A DNA stretch of 64,000 nt from Doris montereyensis (taxonomy: Eukaryota; Mollusca; Gastropoda; Nudibranchia; Dorididae). The stretch spans positions 182,501 through 246,500 of the forward strand of contig JAXRKP010000349.1 in assembly GCA_037039925.1 (NCBI GenBank), read 5' to 3'. Position numbers and translations under genes: made by a program. Below, piece by piece: positions 13,207 to 26,420 of the stretch (its first letter is position 1; every line of letters starts with the position of its first letter). The notes beneath the pieces are model-generated. The model worked only from the letters and a program-made list of their open reading frames with translations, did no database searches and had not been told where the DNA came from.

Positions 13207-14044
13207 AATTAGATCCGAGAGTTAGATCTGGGAGTAAGATTCGAGTGTTAGACTTGGAGTTAAATCTGGAAGTTAGATCTGGAAGTTAGATCTGGGAGTT
13301 AAATCTGGAAGTTAGATCTGGAAGTTAGATCCGAGAGTTAGATCTGGAAGTTATATCTGGGAGTTAAATCTGGAAGTTAGATCTGGCAGTTAGATTCGAG
13401 AGTTAGACCTGGGAGTTAAATCCTTGAGTTAGATCTGGGAGTTAAATCTGGGAGTTAGATCTGACAGTTAGATCCGAAAGTTAGATCTGGGAGTTAGATC
13501 TGAGCATTGAATTTGCAGTTAGATCTGGTAGTTAGGCCTGGGAGTTAGATCTGAGAGTTAGATCCGAGAGTTAGATCTGTCAGTTAGATCCGGAGTGTTA
13601 GATCTGAGAGTTAGATTTGGGAGTCAGATCCGAGAGTTATACTTGGAAGTTAAATCTGAGAGTTAGATCTGGAAGTTGGATCTGGGAGTTAAATCTGGAA
13701 GTTAGATCTGAGAGTTAGATCCGAAAGTATGATCTGGGAGTTAGATCTGAGCATTTTATTTGGCAGTTAGAACTGGCAGTTAGACCTGGGAGTTATATCT
13801 GGGAGTTAGATCCGAGAGTTAGATCCGAGAGTTAGATCTGGGAGTTAGATCTGTCAGTTAGACCCGAGAGTTAGATCCGAGAGTTAGATCTGTCAGTTAG
13901 ATCCAAGAGTTAGATCTGTTAGTTAGATGCAAGAGTTAGATCTTGGAGTTAGATATGTCAGTTAGATCTGAGAATTAGATCTGGGAGTTGAATTTGGCAG
14001 TTGGACCTGGCAGTTAGATCTGGGAGTTAGGTCTAGGAGTGACA
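13207..14044. repeat. 13-bp minisatellite array (0.84 kb), intron B-C
   Basis: About 64 units of AGTTAGATCTGGG with variants GATCCGAG, GATCTGAG and AAATCTGG. The 13-bp period is strict over long stretches. It contains many copies of GATC. Confidence 0.95.
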
Positions 14045-14239
14045 ATAAACTCAAGCGGATACGCCACAAATTTTGTTGTTGTTTTTTTTGTGCAAGTTTG
14101 AGTTCTAAGTAAATGTACATAGTTTGTATATTTTAGAATTTTAATACATATATGTAGTTAGAAGCGTTATCCAAGCTTTTAAAAAAAGTTTGATTTTTCT
14201 TCTTAGGTAAGGGGAAGGGGGGAGAGGGGGGTTGGGGTT

Positions 14240-14480
14240 TCAATGGTACATATGCAAAGGTGTCAGCCTCTCAACCAAATGGTCGTGGGTTCAAGCTCCA
14301 ACGGTTGAAAACTTTCTTCAAGTTTTTTCTCATGGTCCCATCGAAGACCGACGATAAAAAAAAGATTCCGTGTGCTGATCACAACATTATGTGTACGTTA
14401 AAGATGCCTTGGCTGTTTACAGGGCAGTCCTGGTATAATTAAGAATTCTACCCAATCCCCTGAGATCACCTCAACTGAAA
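14240..14480 (+). mobile_element. SINE-1 copy (diverged)
   Basis: Shares with the 8.7-kb copy the head GCCTCTCAACCAAATGGTCG, GTGGGTTCAAGC, ACCGACGATAAAAA, the segment ACGTTAAAGATGCCTTGGCT and GATCACCTCAACT. The tail is missing. Confidence 0.75.
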
Positions 14481-14483
14481 AAA

Positions 14484-14655
14484 TGGTTTTACTTCCAAGC
14501 TGTTCCTGGCACCCATTTGTACCTGGGTCCAGTGGGGCAAATGCATGTTAAGTGTCTTTCCGAGGAACACAACGTCAGACCTTGTATTAATGGGATTCGA
14601 ACACACGTTTTCAGGTGTGGCGTGCATAAAATCTGATTCATTGTTACACGATCCC
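14484..14655 (-). mobile_element. SINE-2 fragment
   Basis: Reverse-strand match to the SINE-2 family (ACCCATTTGTACCTGGGT, TTAAGTGTCTTTCC, AACACAACGTCAGACC). It carries the decayed B-box GGGATTCGAACAC in reverse orientation. It abuts the SINE-1 copy. Confidence 0.65.
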
Positions 14656-14670
14656 ATTCTTCGTCAATAA

Positions 14671-14930
<260 letters not shown>

Positions 14931-15088
14931 AAGAATGAGAATGACAATAATATCCTCATCATCATCATTATTAAAAAATATATATATATAATAATGATGA
15001 TGATTACTTGCAATTACTTCCGGCCACCTGATGTTTTGGAGGCATCTGTTGGTTAAATGTTTACAACTTATTTTCCTTTACCCACCAG

Positions 15089-15325
15089 AACCTGACACAA
15101 GAAGCATAGTGAGCGATAGCTTCATTGCAACGACACAATATCGATACGGAGACTCCAGACGATCCAAATCCAGCATGTGGATGTCAGAGGCGTCAAGCCC
15201 GGCTTACTTCGACGTGTCCCGCTCCCATACATCGCACACTAGGTCCAAGTCTGCTTTGGGCCAGAGGAGTTCCCATCAAAAATTAGTCCCGTCGCCAGAA
15301 CCCTCCGAGGTTGGAACCGCCGAAG
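15089..15325 (+). CDS. exon C, Ser/Arg-rich part of the uncharacterised protein
   Basis: Acceptor CCCACCAG and strong donor GAAG|GTAAGC enclose 237 bases continuing exon B (phase 1; G+AA gives Glu). It encodes 79 residues: a Ser/Arg/Thr-rich segment including RSIVSDSF, SRRSKSSMWM and SHTSHTRSKSALG. No fold is predicted by eye; it resembles disordered, phosphorylatable linker. It starts and ends in phase 1, so it could be skipped without a frameshift. It cannot join the exon at 34537 directly, because that one requires a phase-2 donor. Confidence 0.87.
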
Positions 15326-15590
15326 GTAAGCCTGCTGATGTGACCTAGGAAATGATTGTTATTGTTACCGATGAGGTACCATATTTTTATTTGGGTGAAG
15401 GCTGGGAGGGGGGGGGGCGAGGTGGGGTTGTTTAGGTCATGTAAGACTGAAAACATTTAGATCTATCACAAGCAATCCTTAACGCTTACTGCCCGCGCGA
15501 CCTCCCCCAACCATTCCCACTATCTTTATCCCTGTTGTGATTTTTTTAAAAAAGACCCATGAAAAGCTGATATTACACCTTGGACTGTAA
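15326..15590. other. start of the 19-kb intron, unique sequence
   Basis: Donor followed by non-repetitive sequence with a G run near 15409. Nothing else recognised before the satellite. Confidence 0.4.
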
Positions 15591-18500
15591 CAAACTCCAT
15601 GCTACACTACTCACACTTTATGCTACTCCACCCCACGCCAACCGCACTACGTCATTCCACTCCGCCACTCTACTCCACTCCACGTCATGCCACACTACGT
15701 CATTCCACTCCGCCGCTCTACTCCACCCCATGCCAAATCACACTACGTCATTCCACTTTACCGCTACTCCACTCCACGTCATGCCACACTACATCATTCC
15801 ACTCCGCCACTCTTTTCCACTCCACGTCATGCCACACTACGTCATTCCATTCCGCCACTCTACTCCACTCCATGTCATGCCACACTACGTCATTCCATTC
15901 CGCCCTTCTACTCCACTCCACGTCATGCCACAGTACCACCCCACGCCAAGCCACACTATGTCATTCCACTCCGCCACTCTACTCCATTCCACGTCATGCC
16001 ACACTACATCATTCCACGCCGCCGCTCTACTCCACTCCACGCCAAACCACATTACATCATTCCACTCCGCCGCTCTACTCCACTCCACATCATGCCACAC
16101 TACGTCATTCCACTCCGCCGCCTACTCCACTCCACATCATGCCACACTACGTCATTCCATTCTGCCACTCTACTCCACTCCACGTCATGCCACACTACGT
16201 CATTCCATTCCGCCATTCTACTCCACTCCACGTCATGCCACACTACCACCCCACGCCAAGCCACACTACGTCATTCCACTCCCCCACTCTACTCCATTCC
16301 ACGTCATGCCACACTACGTCATTCCACTCCGCAACTCTACTCCATTCCACGTCATACCGTACTACGTCATTCCACTCCACCACTCTACTCCATTCCACGT
16401 CATGTCACACTATGTCATTCCACTCCGCCACTCTACTCCACCCCACGCCAAGCCACACTATGTCATTCCCACTCCGCCACTCTACTCCACCCCATGCCAA
16501 GCCACACTATGTCATTCCACTCCGCCACTCTACCCACTCCACTTCATGCCATGCCATGCAACTCCACTCCACTCACTCCATGACATGCAACTCCACTTCA
16601 CTCCCACCATGCCATGCAATCCACTCTACTCCACTTCATGTCATGCTGTGCCATGCAAATCCATACCATGCCATTCCACTCAACGCTAACCACTCCACAC
16701 TATGCCATGCCACTCCACTCCACTCCAATCTACTCCATTCCATTCTACTCAACGCCAGTCCACACCACACCATGTCATGCTATGCAACTCCCTCCACCCA
16801 CTCCACGCCATGCAACTCCACTCCGCTCCTCAACTCCAATCCATGCCATGACGTGTCACACTACGCCCTCTCCACTCCATACCACTCGATTGCATGTCAT
16901 ATCACTTCCACACCACTCAACTCCATGCCATTCCATTCCACTCCACGTCACCCCACTCTACGCCCCCCACTCTCCACTCCACTCCATACCATTCCACTCC
17001 ACTTCACTCCCACACCACTCCACGCCACACCATGTCATATTATGCCATTTCACTGAATGTCACGCCACTCCATTCAACACTACTTCATGCCATGTCACAT
17101 AATACCATTCCACTCCATGCCACACCACTCCACTCTACGCCACTTCACACCGCTCAATGCCACATAACTACACACTACTTCACGTCATGCCATGTCACAC
17201 CACTCCATGATACTCCACTCCACACCACACCACTCCCCTCCCTCCACTCCACGCCAGTCCACTCCACAGCACGCCATGCCATGCAACTCCACTCCATTCC
17301 TCTCCACCCAACTCACTCCACTTCATGCAACTCCACTCCACTTCATGCAACTCCACTCCATTCCTCTCCACCCAACTCCACTCCACTTCATGCAACTCCA
17401 CTCCACTTCATGCAACTCCACTCCACTTCATGCAACTCCACTCCACTCAACTCTAAACCATGCCATGTCACACTACACCACTCCACTCCATACCACTCCA
17501 CTGCATACCATGTCACTTCACACCACTCCACTTAATGCCATTCCACTCCACTCCTTGTCCCTCCACTCCGTGTCCTTCCACTCCACACCACTCCACGTCA
17601 CACTATGTCACATTACGCCATTTCACTGAATGCCATGCCACTCCACTCAACACTACTTCATACCATGTCACATTATGCCATTCCACTCCATGATACACCA
17701 CTCCACTCCTTGCCACCACGCTACTTCACACCGCTCCACGCCACACCACTACACACTACTTCATGCCATGCCGTGTCACACCACGCCATTCCGCACCATG
17801 CAACTCTACTCCACCCACTCAACGCCAGTCCATTCCACACCACGCCATGCCATGCCATGCAACTCCACTCCACTCCAATCCAATCCACTCCACTCCACTC
17901 CACTCCATGCAACTCCACTCCACTTCACTCCACTCCATGCAACTCCTCTCCACTCCACGCTACTCAACTCTAGGCCACATCACGTCATGTCACACTACGC
18001 CACTCTACTCCATGCCATGCCAATTCACACCACTCCTCTCCATGCCATTCCACTCCACTCCACATCACTTCACTCCACTTCACCCCACTCTAATCCACTC
18101 CACTCCACTCCACGCAACACCATGTCACATTACACCATTTCACTTAATGCCACACCACTCCACTCCACATTACTTCATGTCATGTCACACTACGCCATTC
18201 TCCTCCATGACACACCACTCCACTCCTTGCCACTCTATGCCACTCCAAACCACTCCACGCTATGCCACTCCATGCCATATCACTCCATGTCATGTCACTC
18301 AAAGCCACGCCATGGCACTCTACTCCGCTATGCCACTTAATCCACGCCACCCCACTCCACAATACGCCACTCCATGCCATGCCACTCTACTTCATGCCAT
18401 GCCACTCTACAGCACGCCACTCCACGCCATACCACGCCACTCCCCGCCATGCCACTTCATGCCACGCCATTCCACAGCACGGCACTCCACGCCATGCCAC

Positions 18501-19330
18501 TCCACAGCACCACGCCACTCCACCCACTCCACGCCACACCATGCCACGCCACGCCACCCACTCCACACCACGCCACTCCACGCCACGCCACACCATGCCA
18601 CTCCACGCCATGCCACTCCACACCACGCCACTCCACACCACGCCACTCCAGGCCACACCATTCCACACCGTGTCCCTCCACGCCATGCCACTCCACGCCA
18701 CGCCACTCCACAGCACCATGCCACACCACCTCCACTCCACGCCACACCACATCATCCCACGCCACGCCACTCCACGCCACTCCACGCCATGCCACTTCAC
18801 ACCATGCCACCCACGCCACTCCACGCCACTCCACACCACGACACTCCACGACACGCCACTCCACACTATGCCACTCCACGCCATGCCACTCCACACCATG
18901 CCACTCCACGCCACGGCACTCCACGCCATGCCACTCCACGCCATGCCACTCACGCCATGCCACCACGCCACCATGCCGCTCCACGCCACCACGCCATGCC
19001 ACTCCACGCCATGCCACTCCACGCCATGCCACTCCACGCCATGCCACTCCACGCCATGCCACTCCACGCCATGCCACTCTACACCATGCCACTCGCACCA
19101 TGCCACTCCACGCCATGCCACTCCACGCCATGCCACTCCACGCCATGCCACTCAACACCATGCCACTCCACGCCATGCCACTCCACGCCATGCCACTTCA
19201 GGCCACAGCACTCCACACCATGCTACTTCACACCATGCCACTCGACGCCATGGCACTCCACGCCATGCCACTCCACGCCACGGCACTCCACGTCATGCCA
19301 CTCCGCGCCACTCCATTCCACACCACTCTA
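15590..19330. repeat. CCACT/CCATG-based satellite (3.7 kb)
   Basis: All sequence derives from 5-base blocks such as CCACT, CCACG, CCATG and CACAC. Three zones are visible. The left (15.6-16.55 kb) is a regular 48-50 bp unit containing GTCATGCCACACTACGTCAT. The middle is irregular. The right (about 18.2-19.3 kb) is a 15-bp unit CCACTCCACGCCATG, nearly perfect at 19.0-19.2 kb. The His/Thr/Pro/Ser-rich and Trp/Gly/Val-rich frames are artefacts of the period being a multiple of 3. Confidence 0.97.
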
Positions 19331-19371
19331 TTCTTACCTCAACAATTTATTTGTGGCTCGTTACCTGCTTG

Positions 19372-19505
19372 TTGGGCGGGTGGTTGACTAGCACTACTGG
19401 TAGATCTTACGACTTTCTTGTCACTATTTCACCTGCCTTTCATCTTGCTGTTCCGTCTTGACTCAATTTGCAATCATCGCATATGATGGACGAGGTAAAT
19501 TTCAA
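19372..19505 (+). mobile_element. R3 retroposon copy
   Basis: GGTAGATCTTACGACTTTC, TTTCATCTTGCTGTTCCG, GCAATCATCGCATATGATGG and GGTAAATTTCAAGGAA match the R3 consensus along its whole length. Confidence 0.7.
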
Positions 19506-19624
19506 GGAAGCAAGCGTATACTATGTCTGTGATGTATCGTAGTGATTGAAGAGGATTCTATCAATATTCTTCTTCTTCTAGTATGGCTTCGAGAAGGAAA
19601 GAGTATTAGTTTATAGTATAGGAA

Positions 19625-19793
19625 AGGACATTAAATAATATCAAAGCCCCATAGGAACAAAGACGAGACAAATACAAGGAATAGTTAGAAACAAAATCCT
19701 GGCCATCATGGGGATCGAACCCACGACCTGTCTGTCGGCACCCATAGCCTCGCCATGAAAAGAAAGCGTGCTACCAACCGAGCCAACTACCGT
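19625..19793 (-). mobile_element. TIR element with tRNA-like core (copy 2, truncated)
   Basis: Only the left arm (AATAATATCAAAGCCCCATA, GGAACAAAGACGAGACAAAT) and the minus-strand tRNA-like core (GGTCGTGGGTTCGATCCCC; A-box GGCTCGGTTGGTAGCACGC) are present. The right arm is replaced by the 59-bp tandem array that begins at its breakpoint. Confidence 0.75.
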
Positions 19794-20290
19794 CCCAGTC
19801 TATATATTATAGTGGTGTATGATGAAGACCACATCACCCATAACTGCCGTCCCAGTCTATATATTATAGTGGGTGCATGATGAAGACCACATCACCCATA
19901 ACTGCCGTCCCAGTCTATATATTATAGTGGGTGCATGATGAAGACCACATCCCACCCATAACTGCCGTCCCAGTCTATATATTATAGTGGGTGCATGATG
20001 AAGACCACATCACCCATAACTGCCGTCCCAGTCTATATATTATAGTGGGTGCATGATGAAGACCACATCACCCATAACTGCCGTCCCTGCCGTCCCAGTC
20101 CTATATATTATAGTGGGTGCATGATGAAGACCACATCCCACCCATAACTGCCGTCCCAGTCTATATATTATAGTGGGTGCATGATGAAGACCACATATAG
20201 CTGGGTGTATGATGAAGACCACATCACCCATAACTGCCGTCCCAGTCTATATATTATAGTGGGTGCATGATGAAGACCACATCCCACCCA
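19790..20290. repeat. 59-bp minisatellite (8-9 copies)
   Basis: The units contain TAACTGCCGTCCCAGTCTAT, ATTATAGTGGGTGCATGATG and AAGACCACATCACCC. One unit is truncated near 20200. The first unit begins inside the last bases of the adjacent TIR element. Confidence 0.95.
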
Positions 20291-21045
<755 letters not shown>

Positions 21046-21324
21046 TACTCTCTCTCTCTCTCCTCTCCCCTTACGCTCTCTCTCCCTCTCTATTTTTCCT
21101 TCCCCCCCCTCAGACACACACAAATCCGTTACACAAAAATGTACGATACTTGTTGCTATTCGGTTGTAATTTACTGGTCTGAATCACGAGTAGAAGGAAT
21201 ACGTTTCTTGCGTTTATTTTGTTTTGTTTTGTTTTGTCCCCGCCCTCCCCTGGTGGTGGTGGGGGGGGGGCGGAGTAAAGTTGAGAAATTTCTACTGAGT
21301 TCGTTTGACTCGGGACTGCGGGGA

Positions 21325-21480
21325 TAAGTGGCGTCAGTATTCCAGTGCTAACGCTATGACGGGCATAGGAGGTTGAGGGTTTCGGGTTAGATTCCTGGCA
21401 ATGGGAGGGACACACATTTTGTTCATTTGGCGAAGACCCGTAACACACATTTTCCAACTCCACCCAAGTTCATAATGTAC
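21325..21480 (+). mobile_element. decayed tRNA-SINE fragment
   Basis: A tRNA-like stretch with GGGTTAGATTCCTGGCAATG as a degenerate B-box is followed by CACACATTTT...CCAACTCCACCCAAG, similar to the body of SINE-2. Highly diverged. Confidence 0.4.
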
Positions 21481-21494
21481 TGTGATTTTTAAAA

Positions 21495-21830
21495 AGTAGT
21501 TACCCACATCCACAACTGAGATGATCTGGGGTTTTTTTGTTAGGATTTAAGAAAAATTACCTTCAAACATTTGTCATAACTGCCCTATATGTAATCTTTA
21601 ACATGCACAGAGCGTTGTGATCTGCACACGGTGCCTCCTTTCTTTTTGTATTGTCTGTCTCTGATGGGACTAGGCGCCTATTCATGTATCTCGACCGGGG
21701 TAGTGTGTGGTGGGAGGGGTGGGGGGTGGGTGGGTCACTCTAAAAAATACAGCTCTAGAAGATTGTTCAATGACGTGTCTTGCACGAACCCACGACCTTT
21801 TGGTTAAAGAGGCCAACACTTTGCGTCAGG
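21495..21830 (-). mobile_element. SINE-1 copy, reverse orientation
   Basis: It begins with ACCCACATCCACAACTGAGA, the complement of the SINE-1 3' end. It continues with AACTGCCCTATATGTAATCT, AGCGTTGTGATCTGCACA and CTGTCTCTGATGGGACTAGG. The head (CACGACCTTTTGGTTAAAGA) is decayed. Confidence 0.75.
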
Positions 21831-21989
21831 ACCACCGAGCCTTTCCCCTCTCCTCCCCCACCCTCTTCCCACCCAGGTACAGCAAATGAGTAATAGTATC
21901 TACTGCGGAGTAAAACCTGTCTGCATGGATCTTGGCGGCAGAAAGTTATACTGAATGACAATCATCGTCAGCTCCGCTGCTCCTCCCTG

Positions 21990-22116
21990 TTGGACGATTG
22001 GTGGGCGCTCCGGGTTGGAACGTCTTCTTTCCTTTCACCCTTTCACATGTATTTCCTATTCCTGATTCCTCTTAATTCGCCGTGAAATTACAGCATATGG
22101 CAGACGGAGAAATTAC
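21990..22116 (+). mobile_element. R3 retroposon copy
   Basis: Matches R3 with GTCTTCTTTCCTTTCACCC, CCTCTTAATTCGCCGTGAA, CAGCATATGGCAGACGG and AAATTACAATGAAC. Confidence 0.7.
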
Positions 22117-22204
22117 AATGAACTCCTCCATGTTTAACGTACATGCCTCACTCAAGCTATTTATGGATTCCCAGCTACGCGACAACATATGTGACAACTG
22201 CGTT

Positions 22205-22400
22205 GCGAGATTGTAGCAAGCTATATCTGTAAGCACTCAGTGAGTCAACTATGTATGTAAGCACTCAGTGAGTCAAGCTATGTATGTAAGCACTCAGTGA
22301 GTCAAGCTATGTATGTAAGCAGTCAAGCTATGTATGTGAGTCAAGCTATGTCTGTAAGTATGTAGCTATTTCTGTAAGCACCCAGTGAGTCAAGGTTTTA
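22205..22400. repeat. 29-bp minisatellite (5-7 copies)
   Basis: Units contain GTAAGCACTCAGTGAGTCAA and GCTATGTAT. Later units are shortened. Confidence 0.9.
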
Positions 22401-22549
22401 TGAAGCACTCAGTGATAAGATTTGCACTCAACAGATTCAGCCACTTTTCCTGACAATCCTGAATCTCAAAGATAGCACCATGGAACATGTCTCTCACCTA
22501 TTTTTACCTCAAACCGGAAAACGCCTCGCGTGCGGATGGCTTTTCTGAC

Positions 22550-22780
22550 AATCTTCTTCTTCTTCTTCTTCTTCTTCTTCTTCTTCTTCTTCTTCTTCTT
22601 CTTCTTCTTCTTCTTCTTCTTCTTCTTCTTCTTCTTCTTCTTCTTCTTCTTCTTCTTCTTCTTCTTCTTCTTCTTCTTCTTCTTCTTCTTCTTCTTCTTC
22701 TTCTTCTTCTTCTTCTTCTCTCTTCTTCTTCTTCTTCTTCTTCTTCTTCTTCTTCTTCTTCTTCTTCTTCTTCTTCTTCT
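22550..22780. repeat. (CTT)n microsatellite, 230 bp
   Basis: Pure CTT triplets with one slip (CTCT at about 22720). On the minus strand this is (GAA)n. Confidence 0.99.
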
Positions 22781-22983
22781 CGTCTTCTGCCTCGATCTTG
22801 TCCATATTTCATACGTGAAAGCGAGTCAGGGACAGGGCAAGTGTTTGGGAAAAAATCATCCGTTATTCATTAGCTAGTCTCAGAGCAGAGAATCAACATT
22901 CGTTGTTGTTGTTGTCGTCTGCTCTTTAGTTCCATGAGTTACAGTACAGGACAGGAGGTACGTCTTTTGCGATGCCATCCATT

Positions 22984-23155
22984 CTTCTTTATTTTCTTCT
23001 TCTTTTTCTTCTTCTTCTTCTTCTTCTTCTTCTTCTTCTTCTTCTTCTTCTTCTTCTTCTTCTTCTTCTTCTTCTTCTTCTTCTTCTTCTTCTTCTTCTT
23101 CTTCTTCTTCTTCTTCTTCTTCTTCTTCTTCTTCTTCTTCTTCTTCTTCTTCTTC
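22984..23155. repeat. (CTT)n microsatellite, 170 bp
   Basis: Second (CTT)n tract in the same orientation, 200 bases after the first. The short unique spacer between them contains a TTG/TTC run. Confidence 0.99.
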
Positions 23156-23367
23156 ATACCTTTTATGTGTAAATAGACATAGTACAATATACTGGGGGGG
23201 GGAATCTATATTTAGAAGTGGGAGGTTGGTTCAAAGAAAAGAAAATCTAGCGTCTTTTGATAATTCATGAAGAAGGTAAAAAAAAACATCAGCCTAAAAA
23301 TCCAACAACGGACACACAAAGAACTGAAAAAAAAGAAACCCAATCCAAAAAACAAAACAAACAACCC

Positions 23368-23605
23368 ACGTTGATAGCTTTACATCGTTTCAATTATTTG
23401 AATAAACATGAACATACATTCACTCTTAGATATAGCTTTACATCGTTTCAATTATTTGAATTAAACATGAACATACATTCACTCTTAGATATAGCTTTAC
23501 ATCGTTTTAATTATTTGAATTAAACATGAACATACATTCACTCTTAGATATAGCTTTGCATCGTTTCAAGTATTTGAATTAAACATGAACATACATTCGC
23601 TCGTA
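23368..23605. repeat. 59-bp minisatellite (4 copies)
   Basis: Four nearly identical units contain AGCTTTACATCGTTTCAATT, ATTTGAATTAAACATGAAC and ATACATTCACTCTTAGATAT. Confidence 0.95.
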
Positions 23606-23861
23606 GAAATGCCGGGCCTAAGTTTTAAATGGAAAGTTCATTCCCAGTCTTCGTTTATTTTTGGTGTCTGCACAAGTAGGAGTGAGAGGCTTATATATAT
23701 ATAAAAGAAACTCCCATCTCGACATCGTTATTTGAATTCATTTTTTCCTTTCACCATACGAATTTATGATTCCGTCTATGTCACACAAAAACACATTTCA
23801 TTTGATTGTATTCATGTATTATGACGTCTTGACCATTACGAGAGTGAGAGGCCTGAGTGGA

Positions 23862-24048
<187 letters not shown>

Positions 24049-24154
24049 AAATTATATAATATATTACAATAATGATCTTTTCTGTTGTGGTTATTTATTG
24101 TGAGCATTTTTGTCAACAAACAAAATGTAATTTCCTGTTTAAGGATCAATAAAG

Positions 24155-24232
24155 GATATCTTATCTTATTTTATCTTAGCTTATCTTATCTTATCTTATT
24201 TGAGCTTATCTCATCTTATCTTATCTTGTCTT
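24155..24232. repeat. (TTATC)n microsatellite
   Basis: Imperfect pentamers TTATC with TTATT/TCATC variants. Confidence 0.9.
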
Positions 24233-24439
24233 TCCTGAAGTTTTCTGAACTTGTTCTTTTGAGAGGATAGCTATTTACAGAATAGGGCAATTAGCTTTAT
24301 GGTGCTATCGAGGAATTTGGTTAAGATTTACATGCCTCACACCCTGAATTTCGTCCTTTGGTTTATCATGATCCTTTAATGATAAAGTTGTGTCTTCTTT
24401 TCTGTGTTATTTATTATTTGCTTCTTCAACAATATGTTT

Positions 24440-25110
<671 letters not shown>

Positions 25111-25125
25111 AATAAATTAATGAAT

Positions 25126-25139
25126 TGATCTATCTATCG

Positions 25140-25177
<38 letters not shown>

Positions 25178-25216
25178 ATATCTATCTATCTATCTATCGA
25201 TCGATCGATCGATCGA

Positions 25217-25262
<46 letters not shown>

Positions 25263-25263
25263 A

Positions 25264-25311
<48 letters not shown>

Positions 25312-25350
25312 ATATATCTATCTATCTATCTATCTATATATATATATGTC
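25126..25350. repeat. composite tetranucleotide array: (CTAT)n, (CGAT)n, (CTGT)n
   Basis: A CTAT block is followed by GATC-type ATCG repeats at about 25196-25218, then CTGT at 25219-25255, then CTAT again to about 25338 and TATATA. Confidence 0.97.
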
Positions 25351-25379
25351 TGTATGTCAGTTTTTCTGTCTGTTTGTCT

Positions 25380-25690
25380 ATGTATATGTAACTCTTACTA
25401 TCTGTTGTTGGTTTTTCTGTCGATGTATATAACTCTGCCTATATATATATATGTAACTCTTATTTTCTGTTTGTTGGTTTTTCTGTCAATGTATATAACT
25501 CTGTCTGCCTATATATATGTAACTCTTATTTTCTGTTTGTTCTGACGATGTATATAAGTTTGTCTGCCTATATATATGTAACTCTTATTTTCTGTTTGTT
25601 CTGTCGATGTATATAAGTCTGTCTGCCTATATATATGTAACTCTTATTTTCTGTTTGCTCTGTCGATGTATATAAGTCTGTCTGCCTATC
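25380..25690. repeat. ~58-66 bp minisatellite (5 copies)
   Basis: Units contain CTGCCTATATATATGTAACT, CTTATTTTCTGTTTG and GATGTATATAAGTCTGT. Early units have an extra GTTGGTTTTT segment. Confidence 0.92.
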
Positions 25691-25847
25691 CACATAGTGT
25701 ACTTTACCCACTGATGTGTAGAGTGACACATTATGGTCGATAACATTACTGGGAACGCCAAAGATTTCTGTTATCCGTTCGCTTTCTGACCTCTCCCCAC
25801 GTCCATCTTTGTTGTTTCATCTCCTTTCCACTGTTCTCTTCCATGTT

Positions 25848-26152
25848 TCGGGGGACTCGCTAGTCCAAAGGCAAGTTATCACTCTCTTAACCAAAAGGTA
25901 GTGGGTCGAGCCCTGACAATGGCTGAAAACTTTTCTCGAATTGTTTTTCCAGCGAAATCTACCCCCAGGTAAGTGGATCCACACCAGTCTCACCGGAGAC
26001 GGAGGACAAACGGGAGGTCCTGTGTGCACGTTAAAGATCTCTTGACTGTTTACAGGGCAGTCCGGAAAAAATAAATATTCTACCAAAACCCCGGAGGTCA
26101 CCATAGTTGTGGATGTGGGTAAATCAGATTAAATCAAATCAAAATCTCCATG
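25848..26152 (+). mobile_element. SINE-1 copy
   Basis: Full-length diverged copy: head GGGGGACTCGCTAGTCCAAA, B-box region GTAGTGGGTCGAGCCC, then GTTAAAGATCTCTTGACTGT, GTTGTGGATGTGGGTAAATC and a short AAATC tail. Confidence 0.82.
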
Positions 26153-26420
26153 TTTCCATGGGACGGCCTTTCCTTTTTTCTCCATGGGGTGTCAATTTCA
26201 TGAAAGTTATTAGGAGTGCTGGGGGGGGGGGGGTCTGGATTCTGCAAACGTGCCCTAACCATTTCTATATACGACTTTTCATTATTGTTGCTAATGGTTC
26301 CATGCATGATGTATTTTTAGAAACTCTATCTATCTCCCAATTTGATATTTCATTGGGTTGGGCGATTTAGACCCCCCCCCCTCTCAAACATTTGTCTTGA
26401 AACACATCGAGTTTGTGACA
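26153..26420. other. unique sequence with G and C runs
   Basis: About 270 bases containing a 15-base G run near 26220 and a C run near 26372. Nothing else recognised. Confidence 0.4.

Noticed and set aside
13207..14044. Telomere-like or regulatory GATC array
   Set aside because: The 13-bp unit does not match telomeric repeats. GATC is a by-product of the unit, and no binding-site logic can be supported.
15580..19461. His/Thr/Pro/Ser-rich and Trp/Gly/Val-rich open frames up to 542 codons
   Set aside because: They follow the 5/15-bp satellite on both strands and in several frames at once, with no unique sequence attached.
23257..23523. 88-codon Lys/Gln-rich frame
   Set aside because: It runs into the 59-bp minisatellite and depends on an A-rich stretch; no splice signals.
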